A stretch of 64,000 nt of DNA from an uncultured Pelagibacteraceae bacterium (GTDB lineage: Bacteria; Pseudomonadota; Alphaproteobacteria; Pelagibacterales; Pelagibacteraceae): the NCBI GenBank assembly GCA_902595815.1, contig CACJRL010000005.1, forward strand, positions 39,934-103,933. The letters run 5' to 3'. Position 1 is the first letter of the stretch. Each line of letters begins with the position of its first letter. The notes under the pieces were generated by a model. That model was given only the letters and a program-made list of their open reading frames with translations, had not been told where the DNA came from and ran no database searches. Position numbers and translations under genes: made by a program. Below are positions 32,104 through 39,931 of the stretch, in pieces.

Positions 32104-33552
32104 TTAATTCTTTTGTCTTCTCAAAAATGCTGGAATTTCTAAATCTTCTTCGTCCTCCTCAGAGTTTATTTCTTGTGGTGAAGTTGATAACTCCTCGTTA
32201 GCATCTGAATTAAATAGCTCAGGAGTATCTTCATCACTCAACTCAAAATTCTCCAAACCATTATTTTCAGATACTTGCTCATCTATATTGCTTTCAAATT
32301 CAGAATTTACTGAGCTAGCTACATGTGCTTCTGTTTGCTCTAAATCCTCAACATTTATAGTGCTTGATGTCTCATTTGCATAATTAGCATCTATACTTTT
32401 AGAACTTAATTCTTCATTTTTCTCTTCTTCCTCTATTTTAAGAGCGTTAGCTCCATTAGTAATTATTGAGTTGTTATTTGTAAATTGGAAAGATTGAGTT
32501 GATGCAGAATTTGAAAACTCAGAATAACCTGGATTTCTATTTTGAATTCTATGTACCATGTTAATTACCGATTTAGGTTCGGGTTGTTGTCCATCTAATG
32601 CAGTAGCAACAATTGAAACTCTCATTAATCCATCCAAACTATCATCAGTTATAGCTCCAATAATTAATTCTGCTTCTGGATCGACTTCGGCTCTTACTTT
32701 ATTCACAGCTTCATCTACCTCAAATAATTTTAAATCTTTACCTCCAGTGATATTGACCAAAAGTCCTTTTGCCCCTTTTAAAGAATAATCGTCAATCAAT
32801 GGATTATTAATTGCTGACTCGGCAGCTTTGACTGCTCTGCCTTCTCCTTCAGCTTGACCTGTGCCCATCATAGCTTTGCCCATCGAACTCATAACAGTTT
32901 CAACATCAGCAAAATCTAAGTTAATAAGCCCCGGCCTAACCATTAAATCAGTTATACTTTGAACACCATGAAGCAAAACGTCATTTGATAAAGCAAAAGA
33001 TTCTTCAAAAGTTGTTTGTTCACTTGCAATCTTGAATAAATTTTGATTTGGAACAACTATAATAGTATCAACATGTTTTCGAAGTTCTTCTAAGCCTTGT
33101 TGAGCTTTTCTCATTCTTGAAGGGCCCTCGTATAAGAAAGGTAGAGTTATTACCCCGACTGTTAAGATATTAAGTTCTTTTGCAGCTCTAGCAATTACAT
33201 GAGCAGATCCAGTTCCAGTCCCACCACCCATACCGGCAGTGATGAAAACCATATTTGCACCCTGCAATATATTTACAATTTCATTTAAAGACTCGTCTGC
33301 AGCAGCTTGGCCTATATCTAGTTTTGCACCTGCTCCTAGCCCTTTAGTTAAATTTAATCCCATTTGTATTTTTGTTTGTGCCTTACTTAATCTTAAATCT
33401 TGAGCATCTGTATTGACTGCAATAAACTCAACGCCTTGAAGACCTGCCTCAATCATTCCATTGATTGCATTTCCACCTGCTCCTCCTACTCCTAATACTA
33501 GAATTCTAGGTTTCAGTTCTTTTATATCTGGTGTTTTAAAGTTTATTGTCAT
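32104..33552 (-). CDS. ftsZ: FtsZ, tubulin-like division GTPase, in an unusual cluster position
   Basis: A 482-residue GTPase that forms the division ring. N-terminal [11 protein letters not shown], tubulin signature GGGTGTGSA (109-117), and the T7 synergy loop NLDFADV (211-217) are intact. Residues from about 345 to 465 form a long acidic, low-complexity linker, and the end [11 protein letters not shown] is the conserved tail that binds FtsA and other partners. It lies 12 bases after mraZ and 18 before rsmH, not in the usual place after ftsA, so it would be the second gene of the MraZ-controlled transcript. Confidence 0.97.
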   Translation of the reverse strand: MTINFKTPDIKELKPRILVLGVGGAGGNAINGMIEAGLQGVEFIAVNTDAQDLRLSKAQTKIQMGLNLTKGLGAGAKLDIGQAAADESLNEIVNILQGANMVFITAGMGGGTGTGSAHVIARAAKELNILTVGVITLPFLYEGPSRMRKAQQGLEELRKHVDTIIVVPNQNLFKIASEQTTFEESFALSNDVLLHGVQSITDLMVRPGLINLDFADVETVMSSMGKAMMGTGQAEGEGRAVKAAESAINNPLIDDYSLKGAKGLLVNITGGKDLKLFEVDEAVNKVRAEVDPEAELIIGAITDDSLDGLMRVSIVATALDGQQPEPKSVINMVHRIQNRNPGYSEFSNSASTQSFQFTNNNSIITNGANALKIEEEEKNEELSSKSIDANYANETSSTINVEDLEQTEAHVASSVNSEFESNIDEQVSENNGLENFELSDEDTPELFNSDANEELSTSPQEINSEEDEEDLEIPAFLRRQKN

Positions 33553-33564
33553 ATTTTTCCCCTT

Positions 33565-34020
33565 TTAGTTATTAAATTGCTTTTCCCATTTAAGACTTGC
33601 TCGATTAATATTAGATTTTTTCCTAGCGTTTGCCCTAAATTTTTCAAAATGTGTTGGTTCCCAAATTTGAAATGTTTTGCCTTGACCAACAAATAACATG
33701 CTATTTTTAATTCTTGCATGTTTAAGTAATTTTGTCGTTATTTGAACTCTACCCTCATTATCAAATTGTAAATTTATACTCTCCGATAATATAGATGTTG
33801 CAAAATAATCTTTCTTTTCTTCAAATGGATTTAATGAGTCTATTGCATTAGATATTTTTTCAATTCGATCTTGTGGCCATGCCTCAATACATAAATTGTT
33901 AAATGATGGATAACAAATTATTCCATTGTAGCCTATGTTTGATAAATATGATCTATATGATGCAGGCACTGAAACCCTTCCCTTTTTGTCCAATTTGTTT
34001 TCGTAGGTAGATAAAAACAT
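33565..34020 (-). CDS. mraZ: MraZ, transcription regulator of the division/cell wall cluster
   Basis: A 151-residue protein with two SpoVT-AbrB type halves: KLDKKGRVSVPASYR near the start and NLQFDNEGRVQITTKLLKHA in the middle, the DxxGR pattern in each. MraZ forms rings and binds repeated TGGG boxes in its own promoter, repressing the cluster in E. coli. Three such boxes with 10-bp spacing lie 22 bases upstream of its ATG. First gene of the long minus-strand cluster. Confidence 0.95.
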   Translation of the reverse strand: MFLSTYENKLDKKGRVSVPASYRSYLSNIGYNGIICYPSFNNLCIEAWPQDRIEKISNAIDSLNPFEEKKDYFATSILSESINLQFDNEGRVQITTKLLKHARIKNSMLFVGQGKTFQIWEPTHFEKFRANARKKSNINRASLKWEKQFNN

Positions 34021-34041
34021 AAACCATATTATCCTAAATTT

Positions 34042-34066
34042 TGGGTTTTTATGGGATATTATGGGT
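34042..34066. promoter_or_regulatory. Three MraZ boxes upstream of mraZ
   Basis: TGGGT (34042), TGGGA (34052) and TGGGT (34062), read on the plus strand, are spaced exactly 10 bp apart with five-base AT spacers. This is the TGGGN-N5 arrangement known for MraZ operators. The array covers the end of the promoter spacer, the -10 element and the likely start site, so binding should block transcription of mraZ-ftsZ and genes beyond. Confidence 0.85.
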
Positions 34067-34084
34067 TTTATATGTTAGCGTCAA
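34056..34084 (-). promoter_or_regulatory. Sigma-70 promoter of the mraZ-ftsZ cluster
   Basis: On the minus strand, TTGACG (34084-34079), a 17-base spacer and TAATAT (34061-34056). The -35 box is one base off consensus. Transcription would begin near 34049, about 30 bases before the mraZ ATG. It overlaps the MraZ boxes. Confidence 0.75.
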
Positions 34085-34148
34085 TAGCTAATATTATGGA
34101 CCTCTAGTTTAAAAATTTAATAATTATTTGGATTTATTTTAATGAAAT

Positions 34149-34504
34149 GCCAGATAAACTATAAGCCGGGTTCTGTCTTTAAAACTTATCATTTATCTAG
34201 GCTTTAAATCACTTTAAAGCTCAAGCAACTAACCCTGATGACTAGCCAAAGACTGCTTTTAGTTATTTCTAACAGTGTCATCTCTACTCAGTCTTGCTCC
34301 CAGTGGGGTTTTCCATGCGCTAGCTGTTACCAACTTAGCCGGTGTGCTCTTACCACACCTTTTCACCCTTGCCTTGATAAGGCGGTCTATTTTCTGTGGC
34401 ACTATCCCTAGGGTCTCCCCCGCCAGCTGTTAACTGGCACTGTGTCTTTGTAGAGCCCGGACTTTCCTCTTTAAAATATTAAAGCGATAAGTCATTTATC
34501 TGGC
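34149..34504 (-). ncRNA. rnpB: RNase P RNA (class A)
   Basis: The catalytic RNA that trims tRNA 5' ends. On the minus strand the 5' part holds GAGGAAAGTCCGGGCTC (the conserved P3-P4 region) and the 3' part holds AGAACCCGGCTTATAG, its P4 partner. The ends pair as GCCAGATAAA with TTTATCTGGC, forming helix P1 and setting the boundaries to within a few bases. About 356 nt. It lies between the amidase gene and the mraZ promoter; the two tRNAs are some 3.5 kb away. Confidence 0.96.
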
Positions 34505-34516
34505 ATAAAGAGAGAT

Positions 34517-34522
34517 ATTATA
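34517..34522 (-). promoter_or_regulatory. Likely -10 element for RNase P RNA
   Basis: A perfect TATAAT on the minus strand, 12 bases before the first base of helix P1. No convincing -35 box is seen at the usual spacing. Confidence 0.45.
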
Positions 34523-34554
34523 TTTTCAATAAATTACAACTATTTTTAATTCAA

Positions 34555-35274
34555 TTAAATCAATGATTTTAAAATTTCGTATGATTCTTGATCAACTACA
34601 CTACTAATTAATTGAGGCCTAAATCTTCTTTGAAAATTTTTATAGATTTTAATTCTCTCATATGAATTCTGTGAAGATTTATAACCAAATTTAAATAATA
34701 ATTGAAAAAAATTTTTGCTATCATTTAATTTTAAACTTCTTAATTTTTTACAATTTTTTTCACTTAAACTATGCCACAAAGACAATTTTTTCTTACTTAA
34801 CAATTTCCATGGAAATTTTTCTCCTGGATCTTTTTTTCTAAGTGGCGCAATATCAGAGTGTCCCAATATATTTTCTTTTTTAATTTTATATTTTTTTTTC
34901 AACTTTTTTGATAAATAGATAATTGAATTAACCTGTTTTCGATTGAATTTTCTATATCCATGATCATGTCCTGGGTTAGAGATTTCTATACCGATCGAAT
35001 TTGAATTAATAAATTTATCTTTTTTCCAAGATGAAATTCCAGCGTGCCATGCAACATACAAATCTGGAACCATTTTTATAATTTTTCCATTATTTTTTAT
35101 GAAGTAATGACAACTTACCTTTGAACTCTCATTTGTTAGTCTTTTAATTGCAGCATTTTCAGACTTCATCCCTGTATAATGAAAAACTAAATATTTAACT
35201 TTCGAATTACTCCTTTTCTTTGTATCGAAATTTGGAGAGTAATATTTAGACATTTTTTCAACATTTTTCTGCAT
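34555..35274 (-). CDS. N-acetylmuramoyl-L-alanine amidase (Amidase_2, AmiD/AmpD-like)
   Basis: A 239-residue zinc amidase cutting between MurNAc and the stem peptide. Zinc ligands are H32 (FHYTG), H139 (GHSDIAP) and D149 (KDPGEKFPW); E97 in SIGIEISNPG is in the catalytic region. The C-terminal part after about 165 looks like a small peptidoglycan-binding helical domain, as in AmiD. I see no signal peptide, so a cytoplasmic recycling role like AmpD is as likely as a periplasmic one. An alternative start is the ATG at 35253. Confidence 0.88.
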   Translation of the reverse strand: MQKNVEKMSKYYSPNFDTKKRSNSKVKYLVFHYTGMKSENAAIKRLTNESSKVSCHYFIKNNGKIIKMVPDLYVAWHAGISSWKKDKFINSNSIGIEISNPGHDHGYRKFNRKQVNSIIYLSKKLKKKYKIKKENILGHSDIAPLRKKDPGEKFPWKLLSKKKLSLWHSLSEKNCKKLRSLKLNDSKNFFQLLFKFGYKSSQNSYERIKIYKNFQRRFRPQLISSVVDQESYEILKSLI

Positions 35275-35332
35275 AATTTAAAACAATTTATCTTTATATT
35301 AGTATTAATTATAATATAACTATACCTTTGCT

Positions 35333-36136
35333 ATGAACAAACTACTATCAATTCTAATTATCATTTTATTGTCATTTGTTGGGAATTTTGCAATTGCAGG
35401 GGATGATGGAAAACTAAAACTAAATGGAAATAAAAGTAATAATGGATATGAAGAAGTCGGTGATTGTTTTGAAAAAGTCAATAGAGGAGTTTTTGCATTT
35501 AACCAAGCTTTAGATAGAGTAGTATTTAAACCACTTGCTAAAGGGTATAGAATGTTTCCTCAACCTATAAGATCAGGAACTAGCAATGCATTAAGCAATC
35601 TAAGCAATGTTGTAACAATTCCGAACAATGTTCTTCAAGGTCAATTTAAAGATGCTGGGGTAAATTCTGCAAGATTTGTTATTAATTCAACTTTAGGAAT
35701 TGCAGGAATTTTCGATGTAGCATCTTATTATGGTTTAAAAAAACGTGATAAAGAAGATTATGGACAAACATTTGGAGTTTGGGGTGCCGGCCCAGGTTGT
35801 TATTTTGTTTTACCTGTTTTAGGCCCAACTACTGTAAGAGATTCTCTTGGTTCTGTGGTTAATTTAATTGGGGGAGACGCATGGTACAATGTGACTGTAG
35901 TAAATGATACACAATATTTTTCTGAAGCAGATTATTATTCATCAAGATTACTTAGTGGAATTGACTTTAGAGCAAAAAATTTAGAATCTTTTGATAGTCT
36001 AGAAAATAATTCTGTTGATCTTTATGCATCTGTCAGAAGTCTATATTTGCAAGATAGATACCGAAAAGTAAGAAATATAGATAAAACAACAGAAACTCTT
36101 AGTGACGACGACTGGGAAGAATTAGACAGTCAATAA
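35333..36136 (+). CDS. mlaA: MlaA/VacJ family outer-membrane lipid asymmetry protein
   Basis: A 267-residue protein with a cleavable signal peptide (about 1-22) and the VacJ core: EKVNRGVFAFNQALDRVVFKP, LSNVVTIPNNVLQG, GIAGIFDVASYYGL, DYGQTFGVWGAGPGCYFVLP and LGPTTVRDSLG. MlaA removes mislocalised phospholipids from the outer leaflet. Unlike E. coli MlaA, I see no lipobox cysteine at the signal cleavage site. mlaC follows 11 bases later, matching a lipid transfer role. Confidence 0.93.
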   Translation: MNKLLSILIIILLSFVGNFAIAGDDGKLKLNGNKSNNGYEEVGDCFEKVNRGVFAFNQALDRVVFKPLAKGYRMFPQPIRSGTSNALSNLSNVVTIPNNVLQGQFKDAGVNSARFVINSTLGIAGIFDVASYYGLKKRDKEDYGQTFGVWGAGPGCYFVLPVLGPTTVRDSLGSVVNLIGGDAWYNVTVVNDTQYFSEADYYSSRLLSGIDFRAKNLESFDSLENNSVDLYASVRSLYLQDRYRKVRNIDKTTETLSDDDWEELDSQ

Positions 36137-36147
36137 ATACTCTTTAA

Positions 36148-36738
36148 ATGAAATTAATTAAACATTTAATAATTTTTTTATTTTTATTGAATTTAAATAA
36201 TATTTTATATGCAAAAGATCCAAGTGCATTAATAAATGAAATAGTTGATGAAGCGGCATCAATATTGTCTAGCGAAGATCCTGTTGAGTCAAAAATTATA
36301 AAACTAAATGCTATTGCAGAAAGGAGTGTGGATATAAATGGAATAAGTATGTACACTCTTGGAAAATATAGAAAATCTATCAGCGATGAGCAAAAAGCTA
36401 AGTATCAAAAACTATTTAGAAGCTATTTTTTAAAAAGCTTTTCCAGCAGACTTGTCGATTATACAAATCCAAGAATAAATGTTGTCTCACAAAAGAAAAT
36501 AAACGACAAGTATACAATAGTTAATAGCATATTAGAGGCCACATCAAAAAGACCTCAAGTAAAAATAGATTGGAGAATATATACAAAAAATCCTGACAGA
36601 CCTTTAATAAGAGATTTAATAGTAGAAGGATTAAGCTTAGCTAGAACTCAGAAAGAAGAGTTTAACTCAATAATTCAAAATAGCAATGATGATATAAATG
36701 CATTATTTAAAACGCTAGAAGAATTTTTAATTAAATAA
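36148..36738 (+). CDS. mlaC: MlaC, periplasmic phospholipid carrier
   Basis: A 196-residue secreted protein, signal peptide about 1-22 ending in YAK. The segment MYTLGKYRKSISDEQKAKYQ followed by LFRSYFLKSFSSRL is typical of the MlaC/Ttg2D family, as is VDWRI-like VKIDWRIYTK and the ending RDLIVEGLSLARTQKEEF. MlaC ferries phospholipid between MlaA at the outer membrane and MlaFEDB at the inner membrane; the inner-membrane complex is not in this window. Confidence 0.92.
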   Translation: MKLIKHLIIFLFLLNLNNILYAKDPSALINEIVDEAASILSSEDPVESKIIKLNAIAERSVDINGISMYTLGKYRKSISDEQKAKYQKLFRSYFLKSFSSRLVDYTNPRINVVSQKKINDKYTIVNSILEATSKRPQVKIDWRIYTKNPDRPLIRDLIVEGLSLARTQKEEFNSIIQNSNDDINALFKTLEEFLIK

Positions 36739-36739
36739 T

Positions 36740-37300
36740 TTAATAAAATCCAATTTCACTTAAACAAATATCTGATTTAAAATTATCAAAGCCAGCAACC
36801 AGACCAACAGATTTTATTTTTTGTCCCAATATACTTTTGGGTTGATAAAAATTAGATTTTTTAAATTCATTTAAAGGAGCTCTAATTTCACTCCAATTTT
36901 CTGTTGTAGCAAAAGTGTAACTATAGTACTGCCACGGGGCTAAAGTTAAACCAGTTCTAAGATGAAGATTATAATTTTTTTGATTACCATAAACTTTCAC
37001 ATATACTCCATTATAATCTTTACTATTAATTTCGGGGCTTAATTTTGTTCTAATTTGTATAAAACCACCATTATTTTTTGTAGATACATCACCTGTCATT
37101 CTGTAACATTTAATTCCATTAATATAATCAAGTTTAACTTTTCCTGTGGATACGCCTCCCATGACTTGATCTGTAATAAAATTCCATTTTTGAGATTGAG
37201 TTGTTAAATTTGGATTTTCTAATTGATCTAGTATCATATCTTTTGAAAAGCTAATATTTTGATATAACAAAGTTAGAAGTAATAATATAATTTTTTTCAA
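36740..37300 (-). CDS. CIA30-like (NDUFAF1 family) secreted protein
   Basis: A 186-residue protein with a signal peptide (about 1-19). The body has WNFITDQVMGGVSTGKV, GGFIQIRTKL, LRTGLTLAPWQYYSYTF and SIGLVAGF-like KSVGLVAGFDN, the jelly-roll CIA30 domain found in mitochondrial complex I assembly factor NDUFAF1. Bacterial members are mostly secreted and of unknown role, so I do not claim complex I assembly. It is convergent with mlaC, one base apart. Confidence 0.8.
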   Translation of the reverse strand: MKKIILLLLTLLYQNISFSKDMILDQLENPNLTTQSQKWNFITDQVMGGVSTGKVKLDYINGIKCYRMTGDVSTKNNGGFIQIRTKLSPEINSKDYNGVYVKVYGNQKNYNLHLRTGLTLAPWQYYSYTFATTENWSEIRAPLNEFKKSNFYQPKSILGQKIKSVGLVAGFDNFKSDICLSEIGFY

Positions 37301-37306
37301 AACAAA

Positions 37307-37762
37307 CTATTTTTTTTTTGCAAGTTGTTGCAGAAGATAAATTTCTTTTTCTGTTAAAGTATTTTTTTCTTCTTTGATTTGGTCCTCTAAACTGAATAAA
37401 TTTATTAATGAAAAAAAAGAGACTAGAGCAGTTAAAATAACAAAGTAAAGCGAGCTCAAATTAACAATTATCAATATTATAAACACACTTGTCCATGCTA
37501 TAAAGATACCTCTTAAAATTGTGCGATGACTTTTTAAGTCAGGTATTTTTATAAACTGAATAAATAAAAGTATTAAAAGCAACATTATTCCAGAAATAGA
37601 TGCTCTTAATAATACTAAAGTGTCTAAACCGCCACCATACAATTCTCGATGAATTAAGTATGCTACAATCCCTTTGTATGCAAAATAAAAAAGAATTACA
37701 GAGGAAACCACTATTGACAAGTAGTACGAAATTTTAGGTTTGATTTTAATTTTAAATTTCAT
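37307..37762 (-). CDS. Small four-helix membrane protein of unknown function
   Basis: A 151-residue protein I do not recognise. A basic N-terminus precedes four hydrophobic segments at about 13-36, 50-73, 84-104 and 106-125. The C-terminal 25 residues are charged and probably cytoplasmic (SLEDQIKEEKNTLTEKEIYL). It lies 6 bases before the CIA30-like gene on the same strand, and downstream of two tRNAs and rpoD. Confidence 0.7.
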   Translation of the reverse strand: MKFKIKIKPKISYYLSIVVSSVILFYFAYKGIVAYLIHRELYGGGLDTLVLLRASISGIMLLLILLFIQFIKIPDLKSHRTILRGIFIAWTSVFIILIIVNLSSLYFVILTALVSFFSLINLFSLEDQIKEEKNTLTEKEIYLLQQLAKKK

Positions 37763-37837
37763 TTAATTGAGATAATACTACATTTTTTGATTATATTTTG
37801 AAAAACTATAATTTATAAATGTTTTTTTAACTGAATT

Positions 37838-37914
37838 TGGTGGGCCCGCCAGGACTCGAACCTGGGACCAATACATTATGAGTGTACTGCTCTAACCAAC
37901 TGAGCTACAGGCCC
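37838..37914 (-). tRNA. tRNA with CAT anticodon, probably tRNA-Ile2 (lysidine), possibly tRNA-Met
   Basis: A 77-base tRNA with encoded CCA, normal D loop (TTGG), normal T loop (TTCGAGT) and anticodon loop CTCATAA. Acceptor stem GGGCCTG pairs with CGGGCCC through one G-U. C4-G69 and C5-G68 are the pairs that mark minor isoleucine tRNA for lysidine synthetase in E. coli, whereas elongator tRNA-Met there has U4-A69 and A5-U68. I therefore lean to tRNA-Ile2 reading AUA, a frequent codon in this AT-rich genome. It is not an initiator: the acceptor closes with a G1-C72 pair. Confidence 0.93.
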
Positions 37915-37974
37915 TAAATTGAATTCTTAATTATATCATTTTTTTTAACTAAGCAATTAAAGATAATTTAATAA

Positions 37975-38049
37975 TGGTGGGCCGTGTTGGTTACGCTCCA
38001 ACTACCCCTGCAATGTCAATGCAGTACTCTACTATTGAGCTAACGGCCC
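37975..38049 (-). tRNA. tRNA-Val(GAC) with atypical D and T loops
   Basis: A 75-base tRNA with encoded CCA. All four stems pair well: acceptor GGGCCGT/ACGGCCC, anticodon stem CTGCA/TGCAG with loop TTGACAT (anticodon GAC), T stem GTTGG/CCAAC. The T loop is AGCGTAA instead of TTCRANY and the D loop is AATAGTA without a GG pair, so the usual 18-55 and 54-58 contacts cannot form as normal. Its first base is the last base of the rpoD stop codon, so it must be cut from the rpoD transcript or have its own promoter inside rpoD. Confidence 0.88.
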
Positions 38050-39866
38050 TAACTTTCTAAGAAACTTTTTAATTGTTTAGATCTGCTTGGATGTTTTAAT
38101 TTTCTCAGAGCTTTAGCTTCTATTTGTCTAATTCTTTCTCTTGTTACTGAGAACTGGAGACCTACTTCCTCTAAAGTATGATCAGTATTCATTCCCACGC
38201 CAAATCTCATTCTCAATACTCTCTCTTCTCTAGGAGTAAGAGTTGATAAAATTTTTGTTGTAGCTTCGCTTAAATTAGATTTAATAGCTTGTTCAAGTGG
38301 AGCTAAAGCTTTTGTATCTTCAATAAAATCTCCTAAACTACTATCTTCTTCATCTCCAACTGGTTTTTCAAGAGAAACTGGCTCTTTAGAAATTTTAAGA
38401 ACTTTTCTTACTTTTTCTAATGGCATTCTTAATTTTTTAGCTAGTTCTTCGGGAGTTGCTTCTCTTCCAAATTCACTTAAAATTAATCTTTGTGTTCTTA
38501 CAATTTTATTTATTGTTTCAATCATATGAACAGGTATTCTAATTGTTCTAGCTTGATCTGCTATAGATCGAGTGATAGCCTGCCTTATCCACCATGTTGC
38601 ATAGGTTGAAAATTTGTATCCTCTTCTATATTCAAACTTATCAACAGCTTTCATAAGGCCAATATTCCCTTCTTGAATTAAATCTAAAAACTGAAGACCT
38701 CTATTAGTATATTTTTTTGCGATAGAAATAACTAGCCTTAAGTTTGCTTCAACCATTTCTTTTTTTGCTATACGAGATTCTTTCTCTCCTTTTTGTACTC
38801 GACTTACTAATCTCTTAAATTCAGTTACAGATATTCCTAATTTTTTACTAATCTCCACTAACCTGTCTCTTATATTTTTAAATTCTAATTTATTTTTGTG
38901 AAAAAACTTCTTCCACACTTCATTGGTATCTAAAAATTCTTTTAAATTTGGATTAATTTCATTACCAACATAAAATTTAATAAATTCATCTCTAGAAATT
39001 TTTGAGTCTATAGCCAATCTTAATAAATTTCCCTCTAACGATACAATTTTTTTATTTTCTGTATAGTGCTTCTGTACTAAATCTTCCAACACAGACGGTG
39101 ATAACTGTAGGGATTTAATATTTTCTAAAATTACATCTACAATTTTTTTATAATTGCTTTCTTTAGATGGAGAAAACTTTTTAGAGTTTATTACACAGTC
39201 TAATTTATCTTTTTGATATTTAGTTAGTTTGTTATATTCTTTTGTAAGATTATGAATAGTTTGCAATATTTTTGGTCTAATTTCAGATTCCATTGCCGCA
39301 AGTGTAGGGTTGAACTCGTCATCATCTGAATTTTCTTCAACATTTTGTTCATCATCATTTTTTTTTTGTTTAGACCCGTTGTTGTCATCATCTTCCATAT
39401 AATTAGTATCTATATCTATTATTTCTCTAACTAAAATTTCATCGTTCTGTAGTTTCTCATTCCACTCAAAAAATTGTTGAGCAGTAATTGGGCTTTGCGA
39501 CAAAGCATTAAGCATCACATCTTTGCCAGCCTCAATTCTTTTTGCTATAGCAATTTCTCCCTCCCTAGACAAAAGTTCTACGCCTCCCATTTCTCTAAGA
39601 TACATTCTTATTGGATCGTCACTTTTTTCGATTGTTTTGCCTTCCTCTTTTGATGATAAATCTTTTTTACGTAATATTTTGTAATCTGATTTTTTTTCGA
39701 CTAAAACTATATTTTCATCAAGTATGTGAATGAAAGCTTGAGCTAAATTATCACTAGATAAATTTCTTTTTCCTAAAGATTTATTTAACTCTTCATGAGT
39801 AATAAAACCTCTATGGATCCCTCGACCCATTAATCTAGCAAATGATTTTGTAATAATTCGTTCCAC
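38049..39866 (-). CDS. rpoD: RpoD, primary sigma-70 factor
   Basis: A 605-residue sigma factor. Region 1.2 begins [20 protein letters not shown]; an acidic insert (about 165-195) follows; region 2 has [21 protein letters not shown] and [20 protein letters not shown], region 3 [13 protein letters not shown], region 4 [31 protein letters not shown]. It recognises TTGACA/TATAAT promoters such as that of mraZ. The stop codon overlaps tRNA-Val by one base. dnaG is 65 bases upstream, the classic macromolecular synthesis pairing. Confidence 0.98.
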   Translation of the reverse strand: MERIITKSFARLMGRGIHRGFITHEELNKSLGKRNLSSDNLAQAFIHILDENIVLVEKKSDYKILRKKDLSSKEEGKTIEKSDDPIRMYLREMGGVELLSREGEIAIAKRIEAGKDVMLNALSQSPITAQQFFEWNEKLQNDEILVREIIDIDTNYMEDDDNNGSKQKKNDDEQNVEENSDDDEFNPTLAAMESEIRPKILQTIHNLTKEYNKLTKYQKDKLDCVINSKKFSPSKESNYKKIVDVILENIKSLQLSPSVLEDLVQKHYTENKKIVSLEGNLLRLAIDSKISRDEFIKFYVGNEINPNLKEFLDTNEVWKKFFHKNKLEFKNIRDRLVEISKKLGISVTEFKRLVSRVQKGEKESRIAKKEMVEANLRLVISIAKKYTNRGLQFLDLIQEGNIGLMKAVDKFEYRRGYKFSTYATWWIRQAITRSIADQARTIRIPVHMIETINKIVRTQRLILSEFGREATPEELAKKLRMPLEKVRKVLKISKEPVSLEKPVGDEEDSSLGDFIEDTKALAPLEQAIKSNLSEATTKILSTLTPREERVLRMRFGVGMNTDHTLEEVGLQFSVTRERIRQIEAKALRKLKHPSRSKQLKSFLES

Positions 39867-39931
39867 AATAAAAAGTTTGAAGGACTTATATAATCCCTTA
39901 ATTAAAAAAATCTATGTGATTTTTTTTATTT

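Noticed and set aside
34149..34504. Possibility that the long gene-free stretch between mraZ and the amidase is a pseudogene or mobile element remnant
   Set aside because: It is fully explained by RNase P RNA with matched helix P1 ends and the conserved P4 strands.
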